From: Rhynchosporium graminicola
Taxonomy: Eukaryota; Ascomycota; Leotiomycetes; Helotiales; Ploettnerulaceae
DNA: 64,000 bases
Direction of reading: 5' to 3'
NCBI GenBank assembly: GCA_900074885.1
Contig: FJUW01000007.1
Coordinates: 796,704 to 860,703, forward strand
Positions within the stretch are counted from its first letter, which is position 1. The number at the start of each line of letters is the position of its first letter. The position numbers and the translations under genes were made by a program. Below the pieces are notes generated by a model that saw only the letters and a program-made list of their open reading frames with translations, was not told the DNA's origin and made no database searches. Shown piece after piece: positions 21,979 through 33,690 of the stretch.

Positions 21979-24900
21979 GAGTACAAAACAAAACATCAAG
22001 ATCTGTCTCAGTATAGGGAGATGTTGGAGCCGGACCTGATCAGTCAGACTCATCAGAAGATAACCATCCGATCATATGCACCCCACAATGTGCAACGCAT
22101 TGCCTGTCCCTGCACTTCTCCACGTCCTTCGTGGAATCTATAACTTGAAAAGTACTTACTGCTTCGGTCCTTTTCTCACTCCGCGACTCCAGAGTGCGAC
22201 ATGTGTGACTCTATATCGTGGTCGTCCCAATTGTCCACGTTATCCATCATATGCCGACCACGGGTGCTCAGCCATGCGTGCATGATTACATATCCTGTTT
22301 CATTCTCGGCAATGCACATGCTTCGTTCGATTGGCTCGACCAAAGCGTCTATTTGTTTCGAAACATCTGCAGGGTGCTTGATACACAGGAAGTGTCAGAC
22401 AGAGAAGTTCGGATGGAAGCATACGATCTTTCCGTCCGAGCTTATGGCCGTCACCCGGTGCCACATTGTGACCAGAAAAGACGGAGCACGATGCCAAAGT
22501 CAGGTAATACCAATCAATATCCTACGAACGCCGTAACAACTGGTATTGATCCGTCACGTGCTGTCGGGCCAATCAGTCTAAATATTAGGATACATTGGGA
22601 AGCGACACTTTTGGGTGAAAGCGATGCTCGGACTGGACCTTTACCAGTTGTTAAGACCTTCGCATCCCTCCCTGAATGTTTCCCAGCGTGGCAAGGATGG
22701 CACTGTTCAATCCATACCATATGTTTCTGGCATGTCAACTTGTCTGAAACATCATTCTCTATACATCAAAGGCCAAGAACATATGCCATTTTATGTCCAA
22801 GGATATAAACCTGTAAATCCCAGACATAACTATGCAAATGTACAACTACTTGATATAGGATATTTTCTTTGAAGAAAAGCTAGCTATACTGTCAATCCCC
22901 ATGCCACGCTAGGAAGCATTCAGGGAGGGGACAGTATAGCAATAGGCAGGATAGAGTAGCCGATTCAAGAAGTTATTAAGGTACTACAAGGAATAATCAG
23001 GAATTTCTTAATGCTTCACTACCTTACAGGTAGGCGTAGGGGCAAAATATTCATCGAGAGTCGATCACTGGAAAGTTCGGGATATGGATAGAGTTGTAGA
23101 AAGGAAATCACCAGAGGACGGGTCTTTGAAAGTTCTTTTTCAGTAAGACTATTCAATAACGAAAATAATGTTGTAAGGGAATATTTGAGACTTAGGAACG
23201 ATACTAAATAGCAGATACAGGGTAAGATTTTGATCAACCCCCTTCAACGACCTTAGGCTATGCTAGAAGCTTACTCCCTAGAGTATACTTTTACTAAATC
23301 GACCCAGTCTCAACTCCTTTCACGTATTACGTTGAAGCTAATGGGCAAGCGTTAATACCGAGTCTGAAGATGCTACTATGTATTTTTGCTCCATGTATTC
23401 GATTAGGAAGGGACGAAAAATTCCTTTACCTAAAAATTGGTATCTAGACCCCTGGTAACTCCTTCTTTCCTACACGGTCTCAAGATCGGAACTGTCCTTT
23501 GACCGTGATCTGACTATTCCGGGGCATTCAAATACCCCTGCCACTTCCTCAAAGGTATTACTGTAAATCAGAATAAACACCAAGGTGAGAAAGGTGTTAG
23601 GGATATGGCTAATCAGAGTGCTAGAGATCAACTTTTAAACGAAGGCAAAAATAAATAGCCGGATCACCTTCTGTTGCCCTCCCCAGGTGGGAACAACATT
23701 AATTCATCTGTAGTCAGCCATACTCGAGAGATGAGGTCGAAAAGACGTGACCTAAGATCTTCACTTTCACGCTCCTCCTGGCTTCCTCCTCTCAAACCAG
23801 GCAAGACATTTTCCCCCGGTCTTTGTGGAGAAAGCTCTATATCATCTAATGTAAATCTTCACCGGCTTAGTCCTGATCTAGTGAGCTGTTACACTTACTT
23901 GGCAGCTCTAGGTAGATCATGAGTACGTTCGTCCCATGTTTCCCTTGCATGTTCGACCACGCTTGCAGAGAAACATAGAATGGCAAGACAGCCTGGATCA
24001 GATGTTGCTTGAGCTCCAATGTTACAACATTGCGAGAAATGTGAAAAGCAATCCCAGGTTTTGCCGAGGTCATAGTACAGATGAAGCTTTCAGGTCCAAC
24101 GCGTGGGAAGTTCATCTCTAGTGGAATCTGAACTTCTTTGCCGAAGCAATTGACCATAGCTCTCAAACTCCGGCTCGAAATCAGGAGAACGCTCTCGAAT
24201 ATATATACTTGGGCAGTACGCAGAATTGCGAAAGATTCCTGGAATCATCTAAAGAAATACTTTCAAGTCCTGAAAAGGTTACATGACGTTACCGAATAGA
24301 CAGTCCGAGGTTACTACTTTCCGATACCTTGCTTTATCTCTTTACTATATATGCTATCAAACATCCTCTGCCTGGACTCAATAGAACATCTACCTTCCAT
24401 ACAGTAGTATTTCCATGGACGACTGTCTCTTCTCATTCCTCATCACGTCAATTTCTATGGTCCCGTCGCACGTGTAGCTTCTACAGATCCGCCTTTTCAC
24501 TTATATCAAAACTCAATGCGGAAATTAATTCTGGCGTTCCCTCTCCGCTCAAGATCTGATCCACAATACATTCTGTAATTCTGCGCGGTAACTGGGACCC
24601 TGGTACTTTATCGCGACTGCCAAGATGCTAACATATCTTGTATGACGCCAATCTCAAGCATATATATATATTACTCCTCGGAATTAGGTCTGGGTATACA
24701 GTTTTCCCGGGATCCTATTGACACCCTGTTCTGCTTCCAGGGTACGGAAAGGAGAGGCAGATCGGAAGCTTTATGGCTAGGTAGGTTTATAGAGTGACTC
24801 GGCCCAATATTCGTCTTGGATTATCAGCGAAGGAAGGACAGATAATTAATATCCTCAACAGTGGAGCATTGTAAATTGAGTCACCCCGATCAAGGCTATT

Positions 24901-25019
24901 CTCATACTCGAAAGTTCATTTCAAAGACCATAACTAGTCACCTTAAACATCAGAGACATGCATTGGTCCACGAGTCAACAAACTATCCCCACGGGGGCTA
25001 GTATCCGCTTTGCATTCTC

Positions 25020-26200
25020 TTCATGCCGATTGCTTATTTCGGGGATCATGATCGTAGCTTTTTAGAACAAGGAGTATTGCTACAGGTTGGAAGTACTCTA
25101 TCCTATTCTCTAATGCGAAATTCTCTTGGTACCGTGCCGTGAGATACACTTTCACCATGCTTGATACCGTCAACATAACACTGCCCAATAACGGTTTCAA
25201 ATCCATCGCCCGCAAGCCTCAGAACATGTGGAAACTCTCCGGAAGAGAATACAGATAGAGGTTCCTTATGCGTGAACCCAGCGACGCGCACGCCAATAGT
25301 CTATCGCAAGGAAACGAGAAACGACTTTTCGACGACCAGAGATCCAAGGATGCTTCGATGATCGCATAGATTGCGCAGTTCAGAACGAATTCATCTAATA
25401 CGTGAATCACACCAGCTATACTTGATGATTCCATCAAGTAATCTTCATGTTTTTCCAATGCACTTGACATGAAGCCCATGTATCCGTTGAGTTGACCCGA
25501 GTATCGATCTGGCGCCGGAACTGCCTCACGGGTTCACAGGTCAAGATCGCCCAAAGTTAATGCTATCGTTCTGCTATGAAGATTCCTTTTTTTATCTCGA
25601 GAGAGAATTTCGCGTTCTTACAGCGACAAGAATGACTGGTCTAGCGCTGTAAATTTGGCCGCGTGAATCTCAAAAACAGAGACGACCTTTGTGAAAGTGG
25701 GCTCTAAGGTGACCTGGAAGCAACTCGTAACTTTGTTACGTGTGGAACTGCTTTGTTCTCAGAATACAGACTTCAGGTTTCATGCCACCAGATGCGCAGA
25801 ATCTCGATCGATCGTAATACCGTGTAAATGGATGTACGTTTCCAAGTTCTGTCCAGTCGGGAAACCATGATGGAAGCGATGAAGAGGAACTCGACCCAGA
25901 GGCAAAATATGGAACTCGTAAGTCCTTGTGGAGATCTATATCGGTAACAGCGAGATGTTGAACGCATCTTCCTTGCACTCAAATCGTGTTTCGTTGTTTT
26001 CGGAGCTGCTCGAGTCGGCAGACCATATGGTAAAGCCCACAAGACTCCCCAGAAGCAATGATTCTAGCCCTTTGAGGGGCTACCTCGCTCGTCCATCTAA
26101 TAGATCTCGCTCGTAAGAGACGAGCTGAGACTCTGGTGTTATGGCTTAGAAGAAGCTGATGGCGGAGAATCGACCATCGAATATTGTTCAAGCTCAACAT
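25020..26200 (-). pseudogene. decayed HET-domain (heterokaryon incompatibility) gene
   Basis: Minus-strand fragments in shifting frames resemble the C-terminal half of fungal HET-domain proteins. At about 25736-25978 the frame reads LPSWFPDWTELGN followed by FCASGGMKPEV, like the conserved PSWVPDW...ASGG...P block. At about 25103-25291 it reads GDGFETVIGQCYVDGIKHGE, like the conserved VVGECYVHGIMDGE terminus. Stops and frame changes separate them, and I could not trace the N-terminal HET motif. In intact genes this family triggers cell death on fusion of incompatible strains. The assignment rests on my recall of family motifs. Confidence 0.5.
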
Positions 26201-26801
26201 GAGTCTCGATTTCTTTATAGTCGTAATAAGATCAGAACGGAATACAGCCGCCGTTGCTGGGGATACTGCATATTATGTAGATAGGCAAGGTAGCCACAAT
26301 GTCACTACAGCGGAGGCTGAGCTTCACATATACGACGCAGGATCGAGACCATCTTGGATTGAGCAGAAGGGATTACCTCCGGAACGAATCATACCTACAC
26401 ACATACTTCACGCGAGCTGTTGCTACCATCGATATTGAAACGATTCTGGCATCGAGATTTGAAGCTTTCATCTATAGCTAAGGCGAACCTTGACTGAAAT
26501 TTTGAAAGAATATCGCCATGTCTTGGTGATAAGTTCATCATTGAATGATGTATAACATATCGAAGACTTCAAGAAAAATACATAACCTCAAGGGATTGGT
26601 GTTTTGATCTTGAGTTTGTATCGCCATACTAACACCTAATTATTAGCTGCTTGTGATAAAGAAAGCTATATAGGTAAGTCTTTAAGCGAAAACGGCGGTC
26701 AGTAGTTGGTTTTTCCAAACAGTGGGCCCAACCTAACGTCTTTGTCCTGAGTCGTGATTCAATAATTTGAATAGGGAGAGTTTAATATGGCTTGCTATAC
26801 T

Positions 26802-26873
26802 GGGCCATTGGCCTAATGGCATGGCGCTTGACTTCGAATCAAGAGATTGTAGGTTCGACCCCTGCATGGCTCA
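26802..26873 (+). tRNA. tRNA-Arg (anticodon UCG), intronless
   Basis: A 72-base cloverleaf: acceptor GGGCCAT pairs with ATGGCTC (one G-U) and is followed by discriminator A. The D arm has GCC pairing with GGC. The anticodon stem CTTGA/TCAAG encloses loop CTTCGAA, giving anticodon TCG. The T stem GTAGG/CCTGC encloses TTCGACC. The B box GGTTCGACC is intact. A run of eight T at 26882-26889 follows, fitting a Pol III terminator. It reads CGA arginine codons, and other CGN codons if A34-like wobble is absent. Confidence 0.93.
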
Positions 26874-26881
26874 TCAGCATA

Positions 26882-26889
26882 TTTTTTTT
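26882..26889 (+). terminator. Pol III T-run downstream of tRNA-Arg
   Basis: Eight consecutive T begin 9 bases after the tRNA discriminator base, the normal RNA polymerase III termination signal. Confidence 0.75.
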
Positions 26890-27840
26890 CCCTTTTGCAG
26901 ACAGGTTTGGAGTCAGGGTTGGTAATGAGTGAATTTGATGGCTCTTTTTGATTTTGCATATGGTGTTTTTTTTTTCGGTTGGGATGGCTTTGTCCGGTCG
27001 CGGAGCCGGTGTTTTTGATAGGCTCTGTATGGGTTATATAAGCTATTGTTAACTTTATTTTGTTTTGCTTTCCAGATATAGTGGCTTAGTGGATTCCAGG
27101 CTGTCTTGATTAAGTACTGGTGGTTACCTTTGTTCAGGTTTTGTTATACTCTTTATTTCAATGCACTCGCTAGGAATTTCGCGCATTATATTGAATTAGA
27201 GAATAGTTTATTTATGAGTATTGTCCATATTTTCAGTCGAGACTAAACAACCTCATGTTCACAAATATGAGCCAGGAAGTAAGCTAATGTTCTAAGATTG
27301 TTTCTCGCCTGAAGTCCGTAGAAAGTCGAGTCAAAAAGTTACTTGATTTTTTGGAGTTTTTGCGTCGGGTAATGTCCTGGAATATTTCTGCGACATCAGC
27401 TTATACTTTTAGAAAGGTAAAGGCAGGTAGGTAGGTGCATTGACAAAAGTGTCTCCGGATGTTTGATAGCAAGAGTTATGCACGAATGTCCTACAAATTT
27501 TGCTGTAGATACTAGGATCATTTCTGCATCATTATTCTCATATTTGCCTCTACTAATCACAGGTCCACAACCTCCAAGTACAACTTCATGCGTAACCTTA
27601 AGCACCTTATTCATGCTTCAACCACACCGCCCCCAGCTAACACTCCACACTTATTCTCATCTACCAGATACACCTACACCTTCCAAGCACACCGCCACCA
27701 ACTACAACTCCACGCTTAATCTCAGGCACCAAATATATCTTTCATCCACACCGCCCACAACCACAACTCCACGCTCATTCTCAAGCACCAAATGCATCCT
27801 CAAACCACACCCAATTCCAACCACAACCCAATGCTTACCC
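26890..27840. other. intergenic between tRNA-Arg and alcohol dehydrogenase
   Basis: AT-rich with T and G/T-rich runs. No gene is seen. The plus-strand frame entering from about 27463 is repetitive (Pro/Thr-rich) and partly antisense to the alcohol dehydrogenase, so I do not call it. The right part is presumably the 3' UTR of that gene. Confidence 0.45.
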
Positions 27841-29182
27841 TTAAGCACCGAATGCTTCATCATACCCAGTCATAGTAAACCTATACTTAACATCATTGCC
27901 ATGAACCCTCGTCAACGCACTCTTCAACCCCTCCTTACTAATCTTAATCTCCTCCACCCAACTCTCGACATTCTTATCAACAGCCAACTGCAACATGGCC
28001 AAGACCTCCTTCCGACTTCCCAAGTGACTCGCTCCAATCAAAGCGCCATTACCAAAGATATCCTTCGTCTTAACTCCTACTCCGCCATCTTCCGGCAGAC
28101 CAACAGAGATGAATCTGCCGTGCACATCCAACAATCCAAGGTACTCGCTTAGATCCATCCCTTCCATCGAACTCGCCGTACATACAATCAGGTCAAAGGT
28201 CATGATGTGCTCTTTATTCCAGTCTTTGTCGGCAGTGGCCAAGAACCCATCGACTCCCATCTTCTTAGCATCTGCTTCCTTGGAGTGTGTGCGTGAGATA
28301 GCGTAGGTCTCTGCGCCGAGAGCCTTCGAGAACAGGAGTCCGAAATGTCCGATTCCTCCCATGCCTACGATACCGACTTTCTTGCCGGGGCCAGCGCCGT
28401 TGCGAACGAGAGGGCTGTAGGCTGTGAGACCAGCACTGTACAATAGGAGTTAGTAATTATCAGTTAAAAGATGCCCCTGAAAGGCTGAAAGGGGTTGTTA
28501 TCGGTCTTGAAAAGTCTTGAGATATTTCAAGGAGAGAAAGTGAGCTGCCACACTACGTACCAGAGCATAGGTGCTGCCTTGTTGGTTGGAAGGCCGTCGG
28601 GGATTGGAAAGACCCTTGAGTACTTGATTAGTCTACTATGCTTTTACGAGGCAAGATCAAGTGTGCAAGGGGCATTACCAGTGCTCGTGTGTGCGAACAT
28701 GGGAAGAATATCCTCCCTGGGAAATGATTCCCGTCTCTGGCCATTTGGCACCGTAAGTGTCCAATTGATGACGGCAGTAGGTTTCATTATCGTTCTTGCA
28801 TTGTCGGCAATCAAGACAGGAGTAGGATTGTGCGCCTACGCCAACTCTCTGGCCAGGTTTGATCAGAGTGACTTTTGGGCCAACGCGAAGGGCAGTGCCG
28901 ACAATTTCTGGTTCAGTGTATTAGAACGCTATATCTGGAGAGTGGATACTGTAGAGGGCTTTTAAGATGATTCTTACCATGTCCAACACACAATGGGAAA
29001 TGTTGATCTCCCCATCCACCACTAATGGTATGCAAATCACTGGCGCAGACACCGCACGCCTGAATCTTGATATCAACATCGAAGTCGCCAAATGGCTTCG
29101 GAGTCATCTCATTGAGCTTGAAATCAGTCCAATTTTTGGGGTCTTCAATCTGGAAGCCCTGGAAAGTATCTGGGTAGACCAT
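27841..29182 (-). CDS. zinc-dependent alcohol dehydrogenase (CAD/ADH6 type)
   Basis: Four exons on the minus strand (29182-28978, 28907-28679, 28614-28561, 28435-27841) give 360 residues. The catalytic-zinc cysteine is in CGVCASDLH and its histidine in VGHEIVG, split by intron 1. The structural-zinc lobe is CLDCRQCKNDNETYC. The Rossmann motif is GIVGMGGIGHFG, and the following SRTHSKEADAKKMG puts Ser-Arg where NADP(H)-specific ADH6-like enzymes have them. The family reduces aliphatic and aromatic aldehydes to alcohols (cinnamyl alcohol dehydrogenase-like) in the cytosol. The short C-terminal tail ends YDEAFGA. Family call is firm; the physiological substrate cannot be told. Confidence 0.92.
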
Positions 29183-30012
29183 TTTGACAGAAGTTTCTGA
29201 ATGGTATAGACAGTAGGGAATTGGATGGTAAGACGGGTTTTAAAGATTTCAAATGTTGCAGAAGCAGAGGAAAGAGTAGCTTAGAAGGAAGGAGAAAGAA
29301 ACGAGCAGAAGAAGAAGAAGAAGCAGAGTATAAACCCACTGCCCCTCCGCCCACGACACATCGCAGCACGCGCGGTAAACAATAAAACCCCCACCTTCAA
29401 AACTTATGGCGGGGTATATGCTCTACACGCATGCTAATCCTTGCTGCCGCCATGCGCCAGGTTCCCTTATTATTGTTCCTAGCAAAAAAGCCTCGTCGTG
29501 AGCGGTCTGGTTAAGGGATAAGTGGAGAGGCATCTACCCGAAGAGTTGTTTACGATGCTCGGCTTTTCGCTGTAATTATTCCCACCATACAGAATCCAGC
29601 AGAAGTTGAAAGCTGGGCCAAGACTCGCGATGCCGAAAGCATGCTCTAGGCAAGACTCAAATAACAGCTATATCCGATATAGTTGATTAATTATGTGGCA
29701 GATTTTGATGAGGTAATCAAAGCGGAGCATTACTAAATCGACCAAGAAATGCTACATCTTGTGTCAATCTCGGTAAAATTAGGGAGGAAGAAGTCTTGCA
29801 AGCTATGCATTCTTTGCGTCAACAGATGAATTCGAGCGAGCATTAAGATAAAATCGAAGATATGCGTGCTAAAACTATGAACCTTGTCCCGATGTTGGCC
29901 TCCGTGGGCAGCCTGTCGATGGCTGGCCCAATTGAAACTCCGCACACTAAACGCCCTGAAACGAAACCAGTAAATTGTCTATGATACAAGATCATGCACA
30001 GAATTATTCGAT
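29183..30012. other. intergenic between alcohol dehydrogenase and NTO1-like gene
   Basis: No gene is seen. It contains the promoter of the alcohol dehydrogenase, with an AGAAGAAGAAGAAGAAGCAG-type purine run near 29308-29328, and the 3' UTR of the NTO1-like gene. Confidence 0.5.
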
Positions 30013-33000
30013 TCAGCGCCTCCGCCCTTTCTTCTTCGCTTTGCCTTTCTTAGCCTTCGATGGACTGGCGACAATGACATCGCTGACAACTTCCGTGGTA
30101 GCGCTCTTGAAATCTGCTCCAAGACCTCTAAGTTCTTCATCATCCATCTCACTAAGCTCTTCGCTAAAAGTTGACATAGCATCCGCTCCTTGGATGAGGC
30201 TAGTGCCTTCCGGCTGAAAGTCCTTTAGATAATACGGAATGCCTCCATTGGCCAGAATATCCGCTTGATCATTGCTCGTATCGCCGTTCGAAGTAGGTGG
30301 CGTTGGTGGTGTAGGTTGAACAACATCGTGAGTCGAAACATAGCCGTCGGCATCAGGAGTTGTGCTTGAGTCCTTAATGCCATTTGTTTCCGCTGCATTT
30401 TTCGAAGCGATTTCCTCTGCCTCTGCAAACCTCGTGTCTGTGCTGTTTGTCTCGTCTCCGTTGGGTAGGATGATCGTATTGGCATTATCGACCACGTCGT
30501 CGGACGCGTCTACGTCCGACATCTCCACGTTTTCGGCGATATTAGAAGTCTGCTTTCCTTTGGCAGACCCATCAGTGCTTTCGTCTGCACCTATTCTTTT
30601 GGTATCTTGATCAGCATCAAAATCTCCCAAAGATCCTGTATCGCCAAGAGAGACCGCAATTGAATCTTGGCCAGCAGTATAAGTAGAATCAAGAAGTTCA
30701 ACGAGGTCCTTCAGGTGTCTTTCAATAGACTTGCCACTGATCTCAGCTTCTGATTTGATAGCCGCTTCTAATTGTGGTTGAACGGCTTTGATGATTCGCT
30801 TCCCCAGACGCCTTCGCTCTTTGATGTCAAGTGGTGTCTTCTTGACTGTGGATCCTTTCTCAAGTTCCTTCGAGACCGCTGTCTCGGGCTTCACCTGGGG
30901 ATCCGAGATGATTCCGTTTCGAAATATGTCTAAAAATTCGTGGGCAAAAGACATCGCGGTGGTGAAGAATCGATTCTCCACTTTTTTCTGTATCTTCAGC
31001 AGCCCATCAGTGAAAATAGCCCTGATATCAAGCCTATTTACGGTCAGCGTATATCCCCATAATTTATGGTTTACTTACGCGAGCGACTTTTGTATGATTT
31101 GGGGTAACATTCTGGCGATTGGAAAGTAAACTGAATCCACCAAATCTTCCTCTAGCGTCACTGCCTGATACTTTTCTACCTCTCGCGTTACTATGTCTTC
31201 CGAGAGACTTTTTAGCTTTTCCAGATCCTGTATCAGTGTCTGCGCAAATTCAATACGGCGATTGAGTCTTGTTCTCCCGGCAGGACCCATTCCAGCAAAA
31301 TTTCGGCGGGGAATCTCCATTGAAGAGAATGTTTCCATCTGCAATTGTAGTCGCTTGAGCAAAGCTGCTCCTCTCCGTGCCTCTCGTTTGAGGGTCCAGT
31401 ACCGACAAGCGTCCGCAGTATACTCTTTCCGCTTGGGGATGTTGAAGCGTTGGAGTGACTTCTCCACGATGTCGAAACTATACTTCGGAATAACAGGCGC
31501 ACCAGAAGGGAGCTTCCAGACTGGCTTCTGGGGCTGGTTCCCTTTCTTCTTACTGTCTGCCAGAGTCAATGCGACCTTAGCACCTGTCAGTTGTGATTCA
31601 TCTGGTTGATGCTCAGTGACGGCGTGTCGATGCGTTGCAGCCATTGCTAATGCAGAAGCTTGGCTGTCGGCCCACAAGCGGCCACGCATTGTTCTTTTGT
31701 AGAAGCTCCTGGCGTCCCGAGTCGCTCGCGCCACATCGTTGTCTTTAGCGTAGTCGGAGGGGCAATGTTTGTCGCAAAACGCCTTCAAGACTGTTGTACC
31801 GTCAAGAACCGCTAGCGTGCCATGGTTGTTTTTCATTTTCAAAAATAAGCGAGCTTTTCGTGCGCAAGTAACATGGAATGCTTGGTAGCATGATTTGTTT
31901 CCGCACTGGATGCAGGCTCCCATACGCTGATTGCAAAGGTAGCACGTTAATTTCCACCGAGTCTTTGGCACCTTTTCGACTTCCATCACGGGCTCCATGA
32001 ACGTGTGATTACCAAGGGAGACTTCTGGTATCCACATAGCGCAGAGGAGATGAGCCCACTTCGACGCATTTGTCTGTTTGAAAGCTCCGTCCGTATTGGG
32101 GCAGAAGATACATGTCTGCATATTATTAGTGAGCTTTTCTACATTTAAAGAGGGGCAGCGTACCGGGATACCGCGTCCAATTAACTGGCACTTCCTACAG
32201 AGCCACTGGCCTTCAGGAATAAATGGCACACCATAACACTCCTGGTGGACTGCTAAATCACAACCATCACAGAAAACGATAGCGTTCGTGTTCTCGCAAT
32301 CTCCATCATCACAAATAGCACATTTACTATCCTGTTCTTCTCCAGCTTGCGGCTCGCCGTTGACTGCCGCGGCTGAGCTTGAGCGCGGCCTGTGGGTTTG
32401 CGGTGGCTTTGGATTCGGCTTGGGTATACGCCTCTCGAGTGCATGCCACTCTTTCTCAATTTTTGTAATAGTGATTTCAAAAATCTCTCGCGTGATCGGC
32501 TCCCAAGTTGACGATTTGCGGTCAGCATTATATGCTTCCAGCCACTTGTCATCCTGCTCGTCCATATCATACTCTACACGACCCACACTGCCAGTTCCTG
32601 TTGCTACTACGCCTTCCGCATCACTCTTATATCCTGGTCCAAGATCCATGTCTTCGTCAAGATTTCCATCGGAGACTTTGATGAGGGTGCGCTCAGGTCG
32701 AACAAAGATGTCACTTTCCTGGTAACCAACATTGGCCATAGATTTATCCACATAGCGAACCAGACCTAGGGCCTTGTCTTCGAATCGAGCCAGAGTATCG
32801 GTCTTCCGGTATGATGGTTGTGGTAAAGTCAAACGCTCTTTCGCATTCATGTTAGTCACAGGCGGCATGGCCTTCGGGGTCTTTGGGAGAGACGTTGCAG
32901 GTGCGATGATGATATTAGTAGCACCAAGCTCCTTCATTGCTCTGGCAGTGAAAAAAGCGACTGGGTCTTTAGGAGGTCGTCCGGGTCTCCTCTTTCCACC

Positions 33001-33690
33001 GCCTGGTGTTCCGGGAATGCTAATTGTCAAGACCTCCCCATTTATAGAGCCTAAGGGTGTGAGTATCCCATCACTCTTGCTCTTGGAGTCCAAAACTCCA
33101 TTTCGCAGGGCGTTCGCAGACGATTCGCCGTTTGCAGGTGTGGCAGGCCTGGAGTCTGGTATTCCTTCAATCTCATGGGCGCCGAAAGCGCGCAAAGGAG
33201 CGTCGATGTCGAGGTTGGGATGAAACTCCTCCCAGGCGCGTTCTTCTCGTGGTTTGTATCCATCACTCTGGACAACTGCAGCAGCCTGTGCTGCGGATGT
33301 AAACCTCATAGGGGGCTGTTCTGATCTCGGAAGCACTGTTCGCGTTCGTGTGCTTCGATCTCGACGGCTGTAAACCTCAGGTACTAGACCCATAGCGGCG
33401 TTTTCTCGACCAACACGGCCTCGTGGACCAATGTAATTATATCCTCCCGGCCCGGTGCCACCAACAGGTACTTCGTTACCCTGGTCGTCGACGTATCTCC
33501 CTCCTCCTCCAGGGCCTCCTGGGATGTATTTTCTTCTCTTTCGAGCAGGCTCGCTTCTTTTACGCGGTGGTTCGGAAGCAGTAATTGCAAGGGTAGGTTT
33601 GTCAGATTGGACTGAACCGACTGATCGTGGTAGGGTTGTACGTATTCTGCTGGATGCAGGTCGGCGGGGTGTGGAAGGCAGAGTGGCCAT
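30013..33690 (-). CDS. NTO1: Nto1-like EPL1-PHD-ePHD chromatin protein
   Basis: Three exons (33690-32164, 32115-31079, 31033-30013) give 1194 residues. An Arg/Lys-rich start and an AT-hook-like GRPPK (about residue 235) precede an EPL1-type region (about 290-430). Next is a PHD finger (CAICDDGDCENTNAIVFCDG ... HQECYG ... WLCRKC) and an extended PHD (CIFCPNTDGAFKQT, WAHLLCAMWIPEVSLGN, MGACIQCGNKSCYQAFHVTC, FCDKHC). This array is that of yeast Nto1 and metazoan BRPF/Jade scaffolds of MYST histone acetyltransferase complexes (NuA3). I see no bromodomain. The C-terminal third is acidic, ending in a Lys/Arg-rich GKAKKKGRRR. The 48 bp first intron is a multiple of three and lacks stops, but removing it restores GRGIPTCIFCPN. 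I chose the ATG at 33690, since the open frame upstream begins with TTG. Confidence 0.92.

Larger units (their letters stand above)
20315..26801. other. 6.5 kb gene-poor region with decayed genes
   Basis: The left end is the promoter of the GH55 gene. The rest holds a possible orphan exon at 20705-21028, a hexamer repeat at 21931-21978 and a decayed HET-domain gene at about 25020-26200. No intact gene is recognised. Most open frames are short and AT-rich, consistent with old mobile-element or pseudogene debris. Confidence 0.5.

Noticed and set aside
22218..22808. 196-codon plus-strand frame
   Set aside because: It begins with GTG, lies in a decayed gene-poor region, and shows no domain or credible splice partners.
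27463..28152. 229-codon plus-strand frame, Pro/Thr/Ser-rich
   Set aside because: Its right half is antisense to the alcohol dehydrogenase exon 4 and its left half is a C-rich repetitive tract; no domain.
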